DNA from: Faeciplasma sp045660445
GTDB taxonomy: Bacteria > Bacillota > Clostridia > Oscillospirales > Ruminococcaceae
Direction: 5' to 3'
DNA: 60,522 nt
Assembly (NCBI GenBank): GCA_045660445.1
Contig: JAZRDR010000004.1
Coordinates: 1 to 60,522, forward strand
How positions within the stretch are numbered: position 1 is the stretch's first letter; the number at the start of each line of letters is the position of its first letter. The notes beneath the pieces are model-generated. The model did not search any database. It was not told where the DNA came from and saw only the letters and a program-made list of their open reading frames with translations. Of this stretch, positions 31,944 to 38,358 are shown piece by piece. The position numbers were made by a program, and so were the translations under genes.

Positions 31944-32017
31944 AATAAAAAAATCAATTCAGGCAGGCGAACAAGCGCCAATTAAACCGAAGAGCAAAAC
32001 CGAGCCGGTACCTGAAT
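31944..32017 (-). terminator. Branched terminator-like structure after abrB
   Basis: On the minus strand ATTCAGG...CCTGAAT (7 bp) encloses about 40 bases that include a GGCG-CTTGTT-CGCC hairpin, followed by TTGATTTTTTTA. It is GC-richer than its surroundings and more elaborate than a simple terminator. Confidence 0.5.
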
Positions 32018-32048
32018 AAGTCGTTGTTTAGTTTACAAATAGTAAAAA

Positions 32049-32291
32049 TCACATTTCCTTGATTTTTGCAAGACATGCAGGACAAATACATTTATCATTG
32101 AAATCAACAACATCTTCGCCTTCACCACAGAAAACACAAGAATTAGAATACTTTTTCAGGACGATTCTATCACCGTCTGTGAAAATTTCAAGAGGATCTC
32201 TTTCCTTTATGTCCATTGACTTTCTGAGTTCCATAGGGATAACGATACGACCGAGTTCATCGACTTTTCTAACAATTCCTGTAGATTTCAC
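32049..32291 (-). CDS. AbrB/SpoVT-family transition-state regulator with C-terminal zinc ribbon
   Basis: An 80-residue DNA-binding protein. KSTGIVRKVDELGRIVIPMELRKSMDI is the swapped-hairpin AbrB domain; the C-terminal part has CVFC...CICPAC, a short metal-binding ribbon usual in Clostridial relatives. It would act as a dimer or tetramer on AT-rich promoters, typically at the switch to stationary phase or sporulation. The GTG after GGAGGTGATTCT is the start, as the family begins MKSTGI. Confidence 0.92.
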   Translation of the reverse strand: MKSTGIVRKVDELGRIVIPMELRKSMDIKERDPLEIFTDGDRIVLKKYSNSCVFCGEGEDVVDFNDKCICPACLAKIKEM

Positions 32292-32328
32292 AGAATCACC
32301 TCCAAAAATATTAAACAACTACAAAGAT

Positions 32329-32357
32329 ATTTTACGATATTTTTAGAAATTTGTCAA
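32329..32357 (-). promoter_or_regulatory. Promoter of the abrB-like gene
   Basis: Leftward TTGACA, 17 bases, TAAAAT. Confidence 0.7.
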
Positions 32358-32365
32358 TAGTCAAT

Positions 32366-32410
32366 AGAAAATATTCATATTCATTTATTAACGATATGTA
32401 AATATTTTCT
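32366..32410. promoter_or_regulatory. Inverted repeat between abrB-like gene and spmA
   Basis: AGAAAATATT and AATATTTTCT, 10 bases each, are separated by 25 AT-rich bases in this divergent region. A regulator site (possibly AbrB itself) is conceivable; no spmA promoter is clear. Confidence 0.35.
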
Positions 32411-32435
32411 GTATTTTTATGAATAAAGGTTAACA

Positions 32436-33014
32436 ATGTTAGGGAAAATTATCTTAATTATAGTTATATTGTCAGTGATTTACAGCGCTGTAACTGGCAA
32501 CCATATGCAGGATATTGCGACATCAATAATGACATCCGGAAATGAAGCTATCAGTTTGTCTTTGACGTTAATGGGCACAATGGCAACGTGGGGAGGAATT
32601 TTGAAAGTAGCAGAGGATTCAGGATTGACACAAAAGCTTGCGAAGATATTAGCGCCTTTATTGAATCGCCTATTCAAAGGACTAAAGCACGATTCTAAAG
32701 CGTTACAAGCTATCGCAATGAATGTTACAGCAAATATTTTCGGACTTGGAAATGCAGCAACTCCTTTGGGAATTGAGGCTATGAAACGACTTGAAGAAGA
32801 GGAAAATCCGGGAGAAAAAGCAAGTAAAAACATGATTTTACTGTCGCTTTTAAACACATCTTCGATAGAAATAATACCTACCACTGTAATTGCGCTTAGA
32901 ATTGCTCACGAAAGCCAATCGCCTTCAGAAATAATTCCGTGTGTTATAATCGTGTCAATCTTTTCGCTTTTTGTGTGCATTGCAAGTGCAGAGCTGTTTG
33001 AGAGCATTAATTAA
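32436..33014 (+). CDS. spmA: Spore maturation protein A
   Basis: A 192-residue membrane protein with the nucleoside-recognition (Gate) fold. It reads TANIFGLGNAATPLGIEAMKRLEEE and has about four membrane segments. SpmA and SpmB are needed for spore core dehydration in Bacillus; mechanism unresolved. ATG after AAAGG. spmB follows after 15 bases, as usual. Confidence 0.92.
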   Translation: MLGKIILIIVILSVIYSAVTGNHMQDIATSIMTSGNEAISLSLTLMGTMATWGGILKVAEDSGLTQKLAKILAPLLNRLFKGLKHDSKALQAIAMNVTANIFGLGNAATPLGIEAMKRLEEEENPGEKASKNMILLSLLNTSSIEIIPTTVIALRIAHESQSPSEIIPCVIIVSIFSLFVCIASAELFESIN

Positions 33015-33029
33015 CGAGGTTAATAAAAT

Positions 33030-33545
33030 TTGAAACTGATAGATGCCGTAATACCCATTTTAGTTTTATTTATTTTCATATTTGCTGCGGTGAAAAAAGT
33101 GAATGTTTTCGATTCATTTATTGCCGGAGCGAAGGCAAACCTTAAGGTTGGGGTTGAGATAATACCATCGTTAATCATTTTAATGCTTACCATTGGAATG
33201 TTAAGATCGAGTGGAGCGCTTGAGGCGTTTACCAAGCTTATATCACCGCTGATGGAGTTTATCGGCTTCCCTGCTGAGTGTGTTCCTTTGGCAATGTTAA
33301 AGCCAGTTTCGGGAAGCGGCGCGCTGACTATTTTGGAAAGCATTTTGTCAACATCAACGCCCGACAGCTTTGCAGGAAAGGTAGCAAGCGTTATGGCAGG
33401 TTCGACCGAGACGACGTTTTACACCTTGGCAATATATTTCGCTGCTACAAAGGTGAAAAACACGCGCTATGCGCTTGGCTCGGCGTTATTGGGTGATTTG
33501 ACGGCGATTTTGATGTCAGCAATCGTGGTGAGGTTGATGCTGTGA
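33030..33545 (+). CDS. spmB: Spore maturation protein B
   Basis: A 171-residue partner of SpmA with the related Gate fold: SGALEAFTKLISPLMEFIGFPAECVPLAMLKPVSGSGA is the conserved centre, and ETTFYTLAIYFAATKVKNTRYAL follows. It starts at TTG after GAGGTTAATAAAA. The pair shows that the host lineage probably forms spores. Confidence 0.92.
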   Translation: MKLIDAVIPILVLFIFIFAAVKKVNVFDSFIAGAKANLKVGVEIIPSLIILMLTIGMLRSSGALEAFTKLISPLMEFIGFPAECVPLAMLKPVSGSGALTILESILSTSTPDSFAGKVASVMAGSTETTFYTLAIYFAATKVKNTRYALGSALLGDLTAILMSAIVVRLML

Positions 33546-33548
33546 GGT

Positions 33549-33655
33549 ACAAGCGCCGCCGAGTGGCGAGCGTGCGCCCCGAAGGGGCGCGTGCGAGACG
33601 TGGGCGGCGCATTATGCGGGGCGGGGCCTCCCCGAAGGGGAGGTGGCGGGACGCA
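33549..33655. repeat. GC-rich intergenic element (copy 11)
   Basis: One of the longest elements, right after the spmB stop. It contains GCGCCCC-GAA-GGGGCGC and CCTCCCC-GAA-GGGGAGG hairpins, and the strings GTGGCGAGCGTGCG and GCGCGTGCG shared with the element upstream of abrB. Confidence 0.7.
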
Positions 33656-33694
33656 TAATAATAAAAAGCGCATCTCAAAAAATAGATACGCTTT
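33655..33694 (-). terminator. Terminator of ttcA-ymdB
   Basis: An 11-bp stem AAAGCGTATCT/AGATGCGCTTT (one U-G, minus strand) followed leftward by TTTATTATTATG. Confidence 0.8.
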
Positions 33695-33698
33695 AAAT

Positions 33699-34466
33699 CT
33701 ACCTTTCCATAATTCTTTCAATGCTTAATGCCTTGCCTGTTTTCTCATCGAATTCGACGACAACGCCACAGATGAAGCAAGGTGTATCCGCCTCTACAAA
33801 TCTTACGGGGATATTGAAGCGCTGCTTTTTAATGGCCGGCTCTTTATCAACACCTAAAACCGAGAGCTCCGGTCCTGTCATACCTGCATCGGTGATATAG
33901 GCTGTACCGTTAGGCAATATCGTTTCATCAGCGGTTTGAACGTGAGTGTGAGTTCCCAAAACAGCTGTTACTCTGCCGTCGAGATAGAAGCCGAGTGCTT
34001 TTTTCTCAGATGTTGCCTCGGCGTGGAAGTCGACAAAGATATTATTGGTATCAATCTCATCTAAAACCTTATCCATTGTGCTGAATGGATTTCCGAGCGC
34101 TTCCATATACGTTACACCCATAAGGTTGATTATAGCAACGCTATATCTTCCCATATCGAGAATATAGCTTCCTTTTCCGATAACACCATCAGGGAAGTTG
34201 ATCGGGCGGATGAGATGCTCTACCTCATCAAACATTGAGAGCGATTCACGGCGCTTAAATGCATGGTTTCCGGTCGTTATAACGTCAGCTCCGATGCTTG
34301 TCAGATAATCGCACGATACACGTGTTATACCGTTTCCGGTTGCAGAGTTTTCACCGTTTATAACAGTTATGTCAACGTTATATTTTGTTTTAAGGAAGTG
34401 CATTTTGGATGCTAAAAATTCGCAACCTGTGTGTCCGACGACATCACCGATAAACATTAATCGCAC
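33699..34466 (-). CDS. ymdB: YmdB-family metallophosphoesterase
   Basis: A 255-residue TIGR00282-type phosphodiesterase. Metal ligands are in MFIGDVVG, NGENSA, TTGNHAF, DFHAEATSEK and GTHTHVQTAD. In Bacillus YmdB hydrolyses 2',3'-cyclic nucleotides and influences biofilm/motility choice. The start ATG overlaps the end of the ttcA-like gene by ten bases, so the two are translationally coupled. Confidence 0.93.
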   Translation of the reverse strand: MRLMFIGDVVGHTGCEFLASKMHFLKTKYNVDITVINGENSATGNGITRVSCDYLTSIGADVITTGNHAFKRRESLSMFDEVEHLIRPINFPDGVIGKGSYILDMGRYSVAIINLMGVTYMEALGNPFSTMDKVLDEIDTNNIFVDFHAEATSEKKALGFYLDGRVTAVLGTHTHVQTADETILPNGTAYITDAGMTGPELSVLGVDKEPAIKKQRFNIPVRFVEADTPCFICGVVVEFDEKTGKALSIERIMER

Positions 34467-35215
34467 GGCATTTCCTCCTCTTTATTTGTATCCATTTCTT
34501 TAAAGCCCCAACCATCGACTCCGCTTCGGCGCATAGCTCCGAATATTCTGTCTGTAAAACCTTTATCCTCACGCTCGCGTGAAGCCAAAAACTCTTTCAT
34601 TTCTTCGCGCTTGGTGTGACCGTCGGCAGGACAAGCTGATTTCACAACCTCGAGTCCTGCGCGCTTAGCAGCTCGTCTGACCTCGTATTCTGGTGCAAAG
34701 ACCATTGGGCGTATCATCCAAAGATCCTTTCTTGAAAGATAGCTTTTGGGAGCGAAGCACCCCACCCTACCTTCGATAAAAAGGTTCATCATGAATGTTT
34801 CTACAGCATCGTTATAATGGTGACCGAGTGCTATCTTGTTGCAGCCCGCTGCCTTCGCAGCATCATGCAAGGCACCGCGGCGCATACGCGCGCACAAAGA
34901 GCAAGGATTAGGCTCTTTTCTAATATCAAAAACTATCTCACCGATATGGGTTCTTTGCAAAATATATTCAATTCCGTTATCATTGCAAAGCTTTTCAACA
35001 GATGAATAATCGCCCTGAACTCCGTTGAAACAAGGATCTAAGGTTATTGCAACTATATCGTAATTTATGCCGATAAATCTGCGCAAGCCGATAAGCCCCA
35101 TTAAAAGAACAAGGCTATCCTTTCCGCCTGAAACGCCGACAGCAATTCTGTCACCGTCTTGTATCATATCAAATTCGGTTATAGCTTTGCGCATATATCC
35201 GTACATTTTTTGCAT
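34457..35215 (-). CDS. ttcA: TtcA-family tRNA 2-thiocytidine synthetase
   Basis: A 252-residue PP-loop ATPase that thiolates C32 of tRNA using a 4Fe-4S cluster. GVSGGKDSLVLL is the PP-loop, PCSLCARMRRG holds the CxxC pair and SACPADGHTKREEMK the third cluster Cys. I start at the ATG after AGGAGAATTGCT; an upstream ATG would add six residues and include that site. Sulfur could come from the cysteine desulfurase at 12-13 kb. Confidence 0.88.
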   Translation of the reverse strand: MQKMYGYMRKAITEFDMIQDGDRIAVGVSGGKDSLVLLMGLIGLRRFIGINYDIVAITLDPCFNGVQGDYSSVEKLCNDNGIEYILQRTHIGEIVFDIRKEPNPCSLCARMRRGALHDAAKAAGCNKIALGHHYNDAVETFMMNLFIEGRVGCFAPKSYLSRKDLWMIRPMVFAPEYEVRRAAKRAGLEVVKSACPADGHTKREEMKEFLASREREDKGFTDRIFGAMRRSGVDGWGFKEMDTNKEEEMPCD

Positions 35216-35248
35216 AGCAATTCTCCTGAACATAAAGATGTCAGTGAT

Positions 35249-35277
35249 AGTATATCACATAAGATAAGATTTGAAAA
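35249..35277 (-). promoter_or_regulatory. Promoter of ttcA-ymdB
   Basis: Leftward TTTTCA, 17 bases, TATACT with TGA before it. It lies after the small-RNA terminator, so ttcA need not be read from upstream. Confidence 0.55.
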
Positions 35278-35291
35278 GTGGTGGAAGAAAA

Positions 35292-35340
35292 AACATAATA
35301 AAAGTGAAATAAGAGAATGCTTAGCACTCTCTTACTTCAC
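35292..35340 (-). terminator. Strong terminator of the small-RNA candidate
   Basis: GTGAAGTAAGAGAGTGC-TAA-GCATTCTCTTATTTCAC: 17-bp stem, fully paired (with G-U) only on the minus strand, then TTTTATTATGTTTTTT. Confidence 0.85.
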
Positions 35341-35403
35341 CATTTACTTGGAACACTATATTATGAAGATGTCAAAAAATTAATATGTGGGTCTTTTATC
35401 CCC
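35292..35403 (-). ncRNA. Candidate small RNA (about 110 nt)
   Basis: A near-consensus promoter at 35410-35438 points left into this stretch, which ends in a very strong terminator. The predicted RNA begins with a small hairpin (TATG-GGG / CCCCATA type, one bulge) and an AU-rich middle, then the 17-bp terminator stem. No credible open frame exists: an ATG lies at the expected transcription start and would give only 14 residues with no ribosome binding site. It could also be a leader of ttcA, but ttcA has its own promoter. No known RNA family is recognised. Confidence 0.5.
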
Positions 35404-35409
35404 ATAATC

Positions 35410-35438
35410 ATTATACATCATTAAATATGCTTTGTAAA
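35410..35438 (-). promoter_or_regulatory. Promoter of the small-RNA candidate
   Basis: Leftward TTTACA, 17 bases, TATAAT. The 10-bp palindrome 20 bases upstream could be a regulator site. Confidence 0.65.
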
Positions 35439-35520
35439 GGGGTAAAATTGACCAAAAAACATATAATAGCGTAATTATTATATGTTAGTTTCATAAAGAA
35501 TTTATGAAAATAGTAAAATA

Positions 35521-35562
35521 TGAAACAAAAAAACATCCCGTATCAAATAGGATACGGGATGT
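35521..35562 (-). terminator. Terminator of pckG
   Basis: ACATCCCGTATC/GATACGGGATGT 12-bp stem, followed leftward by TTTTTTTG. Confidence 0.85.
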
Positions 35563-35569
35563 AATTATA

Positions 35570-37360
35570 TTACTTAGCAAGTCTTGTCTTAAGAGCTTCG
35601 AGTTCTTCAGCAAGAGCCTTGGGAAGCTTTTCGCCAAACTTAGCATAGAACTCTTCGATACCCTTGGTTTCTTCAAGCCAGAGGTTGTTGTCAACACTCA
35701 AGAGATCAGCGATAGTTTCGGTAGTGATGCCATCGAGGCCTTCAACGTTGATATCTTCGGGCTTAGGCTCGTAACCGATAGCGGTTTCAACAGCGTCAAC
35801 GTCGCCTTCGCAACGGTCGATGATCCAGTCAAGAACTCTCATATTGTCGCCGAAGCCGGGCCATACGAAGTTGCCTTCATCGTCGGTTCTGAACCAGTTA
35901 ACATTGAAGATCTTGGGAGCCTTGTCGCCAAGCTTTTCGCCCATTTCGAGCCAGTGTGCCCAATAGTCACCCATATGGTAGCCGCAGAAAGGAAGCATAG
36001 CCATGGGGTCACGTCTTACAACGCCGACTGCACCGGTTGCTGCAGCGGTAGTTTCGGAAGCCATGATGGAGCCAACGAATGTACCGTGCTGCCAGTTGAA
36101 GGACTGGTATACCAAGGGAGCGGTCTTAGCACGTCTGCCGCCGAAGATGATAGCGGAAACGGGAACGCCCTTAGGATTGTTGAATTCTTTAGAGATGCAG
36201 GGGCAGTTTTCAGCAGGAGCTGTGAAACGAGAGTTGGGGTGAGCAAGCTTGTTGCCTTCTGCAATGTATTCGGGGCCGTTTACCTTAGCGCCCTTCCACT
36301 CTGTAGCGTTTACAGGAGGATTCTTGTCAAGCTTTTCCCACCAAACAGTCATATCATCATTGTTGATAGCAACGTTGGTGAAGATAGTTCCCTTCTTTGT
36401 GGAAGCCAAAGCATTGAAGTTAGAGTTTTCGTTAGTACCGGGAGCAACGCCGAAGAAGCCGTTTTCGGGGTTGATAGCGTAAAGTCTGCCATCTTCACCG
36501 GGCTTGAGCCAAGCGATATCGTCGCCAACGGTCCAAACCTTATAGCCATTTCTGATGTAGCCTTCCGGAGGAATGAGCATTGCGAGGTTGGTCTTACCGC
36601 AAGCAGAGGGGAAAGCAGCAGTGATGTACTTAACTTCGCCATTGGGCTTTTCAAGACCCAAGATGAGCATATGCTCTGCCATCCAGCCTTCGTTCTTGCC
36701 CTGATAGGAAGCGATACGCAAAGCGAAGCACTTCTTGCCCAAAAGAACGTTTCCGCCATAAGCAGAGTTGATGGACCAGATTGTGTTATCTTCAGGGAAC
36801 TGAACGATGTATCTGTTTTCGGGGTTAACATCGCACTTAGCGTGCAAACCACGAACGAAGTCGTTGGATTCGTCGCCAAGGTTTTCGAAAGCCTTAACGC
36901 CAACACGAGTCATGATTGCCATGTTAAGAACAACATAGATAGAGTCGGTAACTTCGACACCAACCTTAGCAAGGTCAGAGCCGATGGGGCCCATGGAATA
37001 AGGGATAACGTACATGGTTCTGCCCTTCATGGAGCCGTCATACATAGGAGTGAGCTTAGCATACATCTCCTTAGGGTCGCACCAGTTGTTGGTCGGGCCA
37101 GCGTCTTCCTTGTTTCTGGAGCAGATGAAGGTTCTGTCTTCAACACGAGCTACGTCGTTAGGAAGAGTTCTGTGGTAGAGACAGCCGGGGAGCTTTTCCT
37201 GGTTAAGCTTGAGCATTTCGCCTGTTGCGCATGCTTCTTCACGAAGAGCCTCGAGCTGAGCTTCGCTTCCATCGATCCAAACCACGTTATCAGGCTTGGT
37301 GAGAGCGATCATTTCTTCTACCCACTTGTTTACGTTGGGGTTCTTAGTTAATGTTGCCAT
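35570..37360 (-). CDS. pckG: Phosphoenolpyruvate carboxykinase, GTP type
   Basis: A 596-residue GTP-dependent PEPCK interconverting oxaloacetate and PEP with GDP/GTP. The kinase loop FPSACGKTNLAMLIPPEGY is the GTP-family form (active-site Cys), and GDDIAWLKPGEDGRLYAINPENGFFGVAPGT with NNWCDPKEMY are family text; the ATP-type enzyme reads differently (GLSGTGKTTL). The start follows AAAAAGGAGATATTGCG. Two overlapping promoters and an adjacent palindrome precede it. With ppdK at the window end it defines the PEP node. Confidence 0.95.
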   Translation of the reverse strand: MATLTKNPNVNKWVEEMIALTKPDNVVWIDGSEAQLEALREEACATGEMLKLNQEKLPGCLYHRTLPNDVARVEDRTFICSRNKEDAGPTNNWCDPKEMYAKLTPMYDGSMKGRTMYVIPYSMGPIGSDLAKVGVEVTDSIYVVLNMAIMTRVGVKAFENLGDESNDFVRGLHAKCDVNPENRYIVQFPEDNTIWSINSAYGGNVLLGKKCFALRIASYQGKNEGWMAEHMLILGLEKPNGEVKYITAAFPSACGKTNLAMLIPPEGYIRNGYKVWTVGDDIAWLKPGEDGRLYAINPENGFFGVAPGTNENSNFNALASTKKGTIFTNVAINNDDMTVWWEKLDKNPPVNATEWKGAKVNGPEYIAEGNKLAHPNSRFTAPAENCPCISKEFNNPKGVPVSAIIFGGRRAKTAPLVYQSFNWQHGTFVGSIMASETTAAATGAVGVVRRDPMAMLPFCGYHMGDYWAHWLEMGEKLGDKAPKIFNVNWFRTDDEGNFVWPGFGDNMRVLDWIIDRCEGDVDAVETAIGYEPKPEDINVEGLDGITTETIADLLSVDNNLWLEETKGIEEFYAKFGEKLPKALAEELEALKTRLAK

Positions 37361-37404
37361 CGCAATATCTCCTTTTTATGTTAAAAAATATTGTACTGTT
37401 TTTG

Positions 37405-37420
37405 GGAAATCCAAATTTCC
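37405..37420. promoter_or_regulatory. Palindrome at the pckG transcription start
   Basis: GGAAAT-CCAA-ATTTCC, perfect 6-base arms, placed at or just after the predicted transcription start. A repressor operator is a reasonable inference. Confidence 0.4.
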
Positions 37421-37421
37421 T

Positions 37422-37458
37422 CGTATACTATTTTACGATTATTTTGTCAATATGTCAA
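37422..37458 (-). promoter_or_regulatory. Two overlapping pckG promoters
   Basis: Leftward text TTGACATATTGACA gives two -35 boxes eight bases apart; each has a -10 exactly 17 bases on (TAAAAT and TATACG). Both could be used. Confidence 0.65.
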
Positions 37459-37493
37459 GCAAAATAATGGCGTTTTCACAAAGATTTCATGTT

Positions 37494-37624
37494 GCAGCGA
37501 GCCGTGGCGAAGGCGCGCGCAGAATGCGCTGTGCCGAAACCGTGGCGAGCGGTGGGAGGGTGGGTGGGAACTGCGCGAAACGGCGCCCCCGAAGGCGAAG
37601 CCGATGGGGGTGGCGGGGCGGGCA
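37494..37624. repeat. GC-rich intergenic element (copy 12)
   Basis: The longest GC-rich block here. It has GTGGCGAAGGCGCGCGC, a GTGGGAGGGTGGGTGGG G-run stretch and a CGCCCCCGAAGGCG portion with the recurring CGAAG loop text. Confidence 0.65.
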
Positions 37625-37626
37625 GT

Positions 37627-37662
37627 TAAAAAAGCTCCCCTGCTAAGCAGAAGAGCTTTGTT
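37627..37662 (-). terminator. Terminator of the hydrolase/acyltransferase unit
   Basis: AAAGCTC...GAGCTTT outer stem with an inner CTGCT/AGCAG pairing; T-run TTTTTTAAC leftward. Confidence 0.7.
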
Positions 37663-38358
37663 TTAGATAAAGAATCTTTTTTGCAAGGATTGATGAAGAG
37701 GCTTGCAAAGAGCAATAACTATCAACAGCAGTCCCAAGACGACAAAAACAATAAGAGGATAGATCGACCAGAACACAAATCTTTCAATGTTGAAGGTGAT
37801 GTGTGCAAATATTTCGACAAGCCAGCAATAAACGCCTGTTGCTATCATTGCTCCGCCCCAGATGTAAAGATAACCTTTTCGAACGTATTTAATAAGCGTT
37901 ACAAGGGCTGTAACGATCAAGCCGAAAACGCCTGCCACGGGAAATGCAAAGCTTATAAACCAGTTTCCGTTTGTGGCAAAGTTAATATATCCAAGCAGCA
38001 GAATTATTGTTGCGAATGAGCAAGGGACAAATATGACAGGATTAGGACGCTGGAACCAAAGTGGTAAAAGCGCTGAAACGTATGCCACCAAAAGTCCTCC
38101 GATGACGTATCCCGACCAGTTAACCACACTGTTCGCTCTTAGATCTATAAGCAAGGTTATAATTGCAGGAAGGAAGTATATAACAGATATCACAAGCATT
38201 ATAAGGCTTCGATTGTATTGCTTGTCTATGCTTTTAAATTCGGGATATTTGGGTTCTTGAAGCTTTCTTTCAACATCAGGATGGTATGCTATAGTTTTGC
38301 AAAGAGGGCAACACACCTCACTATCAGAAAGCTCGACACCGCATTTCACACAATACAT
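37663..38358 (-). CDS. Zinc-ribbon membrane protein (DUF6320-like)
   Basis: A 231-residue protein. It begins MYCVKCGVELSDSEVCCPLC, a two-CxxC zinc ribbon, followed by a short linker and about six hydrophobic segments (about 50-225). The layout resembles the uncharacterised family I would call DUF6320. Its ATG overlaps the stop of the preceding hydrolase/acyltransferase gene (TAATG), so they are translated as a pair and probably work together at the membrane. No catalytic motif is visible. Confidence 0.82.
   Translation of the reverse strand: MYCVKCGVELSDSEVCCPLCKTIAYHPDVERKLQEPKYPEFKSIDKQYNRSLIMLVISVIYFLPAIITLLIDLRANSVVNWSGYVIGGLLVAYVSALLPLWFQRPNPVIFVPCSFATIILLLGYINFATNGNWFISFAFPVAGVFGLIVTALVTLIKYVRKGYLYIWGGAMIATGVYCWLVEIFAHITFNIERFVFWSIYPLIVFVVLGLLLIVIALCKPLHQSLQKRFFI

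Larger units (their letters stand above)
31755..32048. other. Intergenic region between the M16 promoter and abrB
   Basis: About 290 bases without a credible gene. It holds the GC-rich element, a simple terminator hairpin at about 31909-31932 and a larger structured terminator directly after abrB. Confidence 0.7.
35216..35569. other. Intergenic region between ttcA and pckG
   Basis: About 350 bases without a protein gene. In order leftward from pckG: the pckG terminator, a perfect 10-bp AT palindrome (35459-35485, loop GCGTAAT), a promoter-small RNA-terminator unit, and the ttcA promoter. Confidence 0.7.
37361..37662. other. Intergenic region upstream of pckG
   Basis: About 300 bases without a gene: pckG leader with palindrome, two promoters, then a GC-rich element and the terminator of the next leftward unit. 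Confidence 0.7.

Noticed and set aside
31749..31985. A 78-codon Arg/Ala-rich open frame
   Set aside because: It runs through the GC-rich element and terminators; no ribosome binding site and no conservation expected.
33467..33721. Pro/Arg-rich open frames over the element after spmB
   Set aside because: Translations of a GC-rich repeat; the hairpins explain the sequence better than coding.
35361..35405. 14-codon leader peptide in the small-RNA candidate
   Set aside because: Its ATG is at or upstream of the predicted transcription start and has no ribosome binding site.
35504..37351. A 615-codon open frame antisense to pckG
   Set aside because: It exactly shadows a highly conserved gene whose codon bias avoids stops in that frame; its translation resembles no protein and it has no ribosome binding site.
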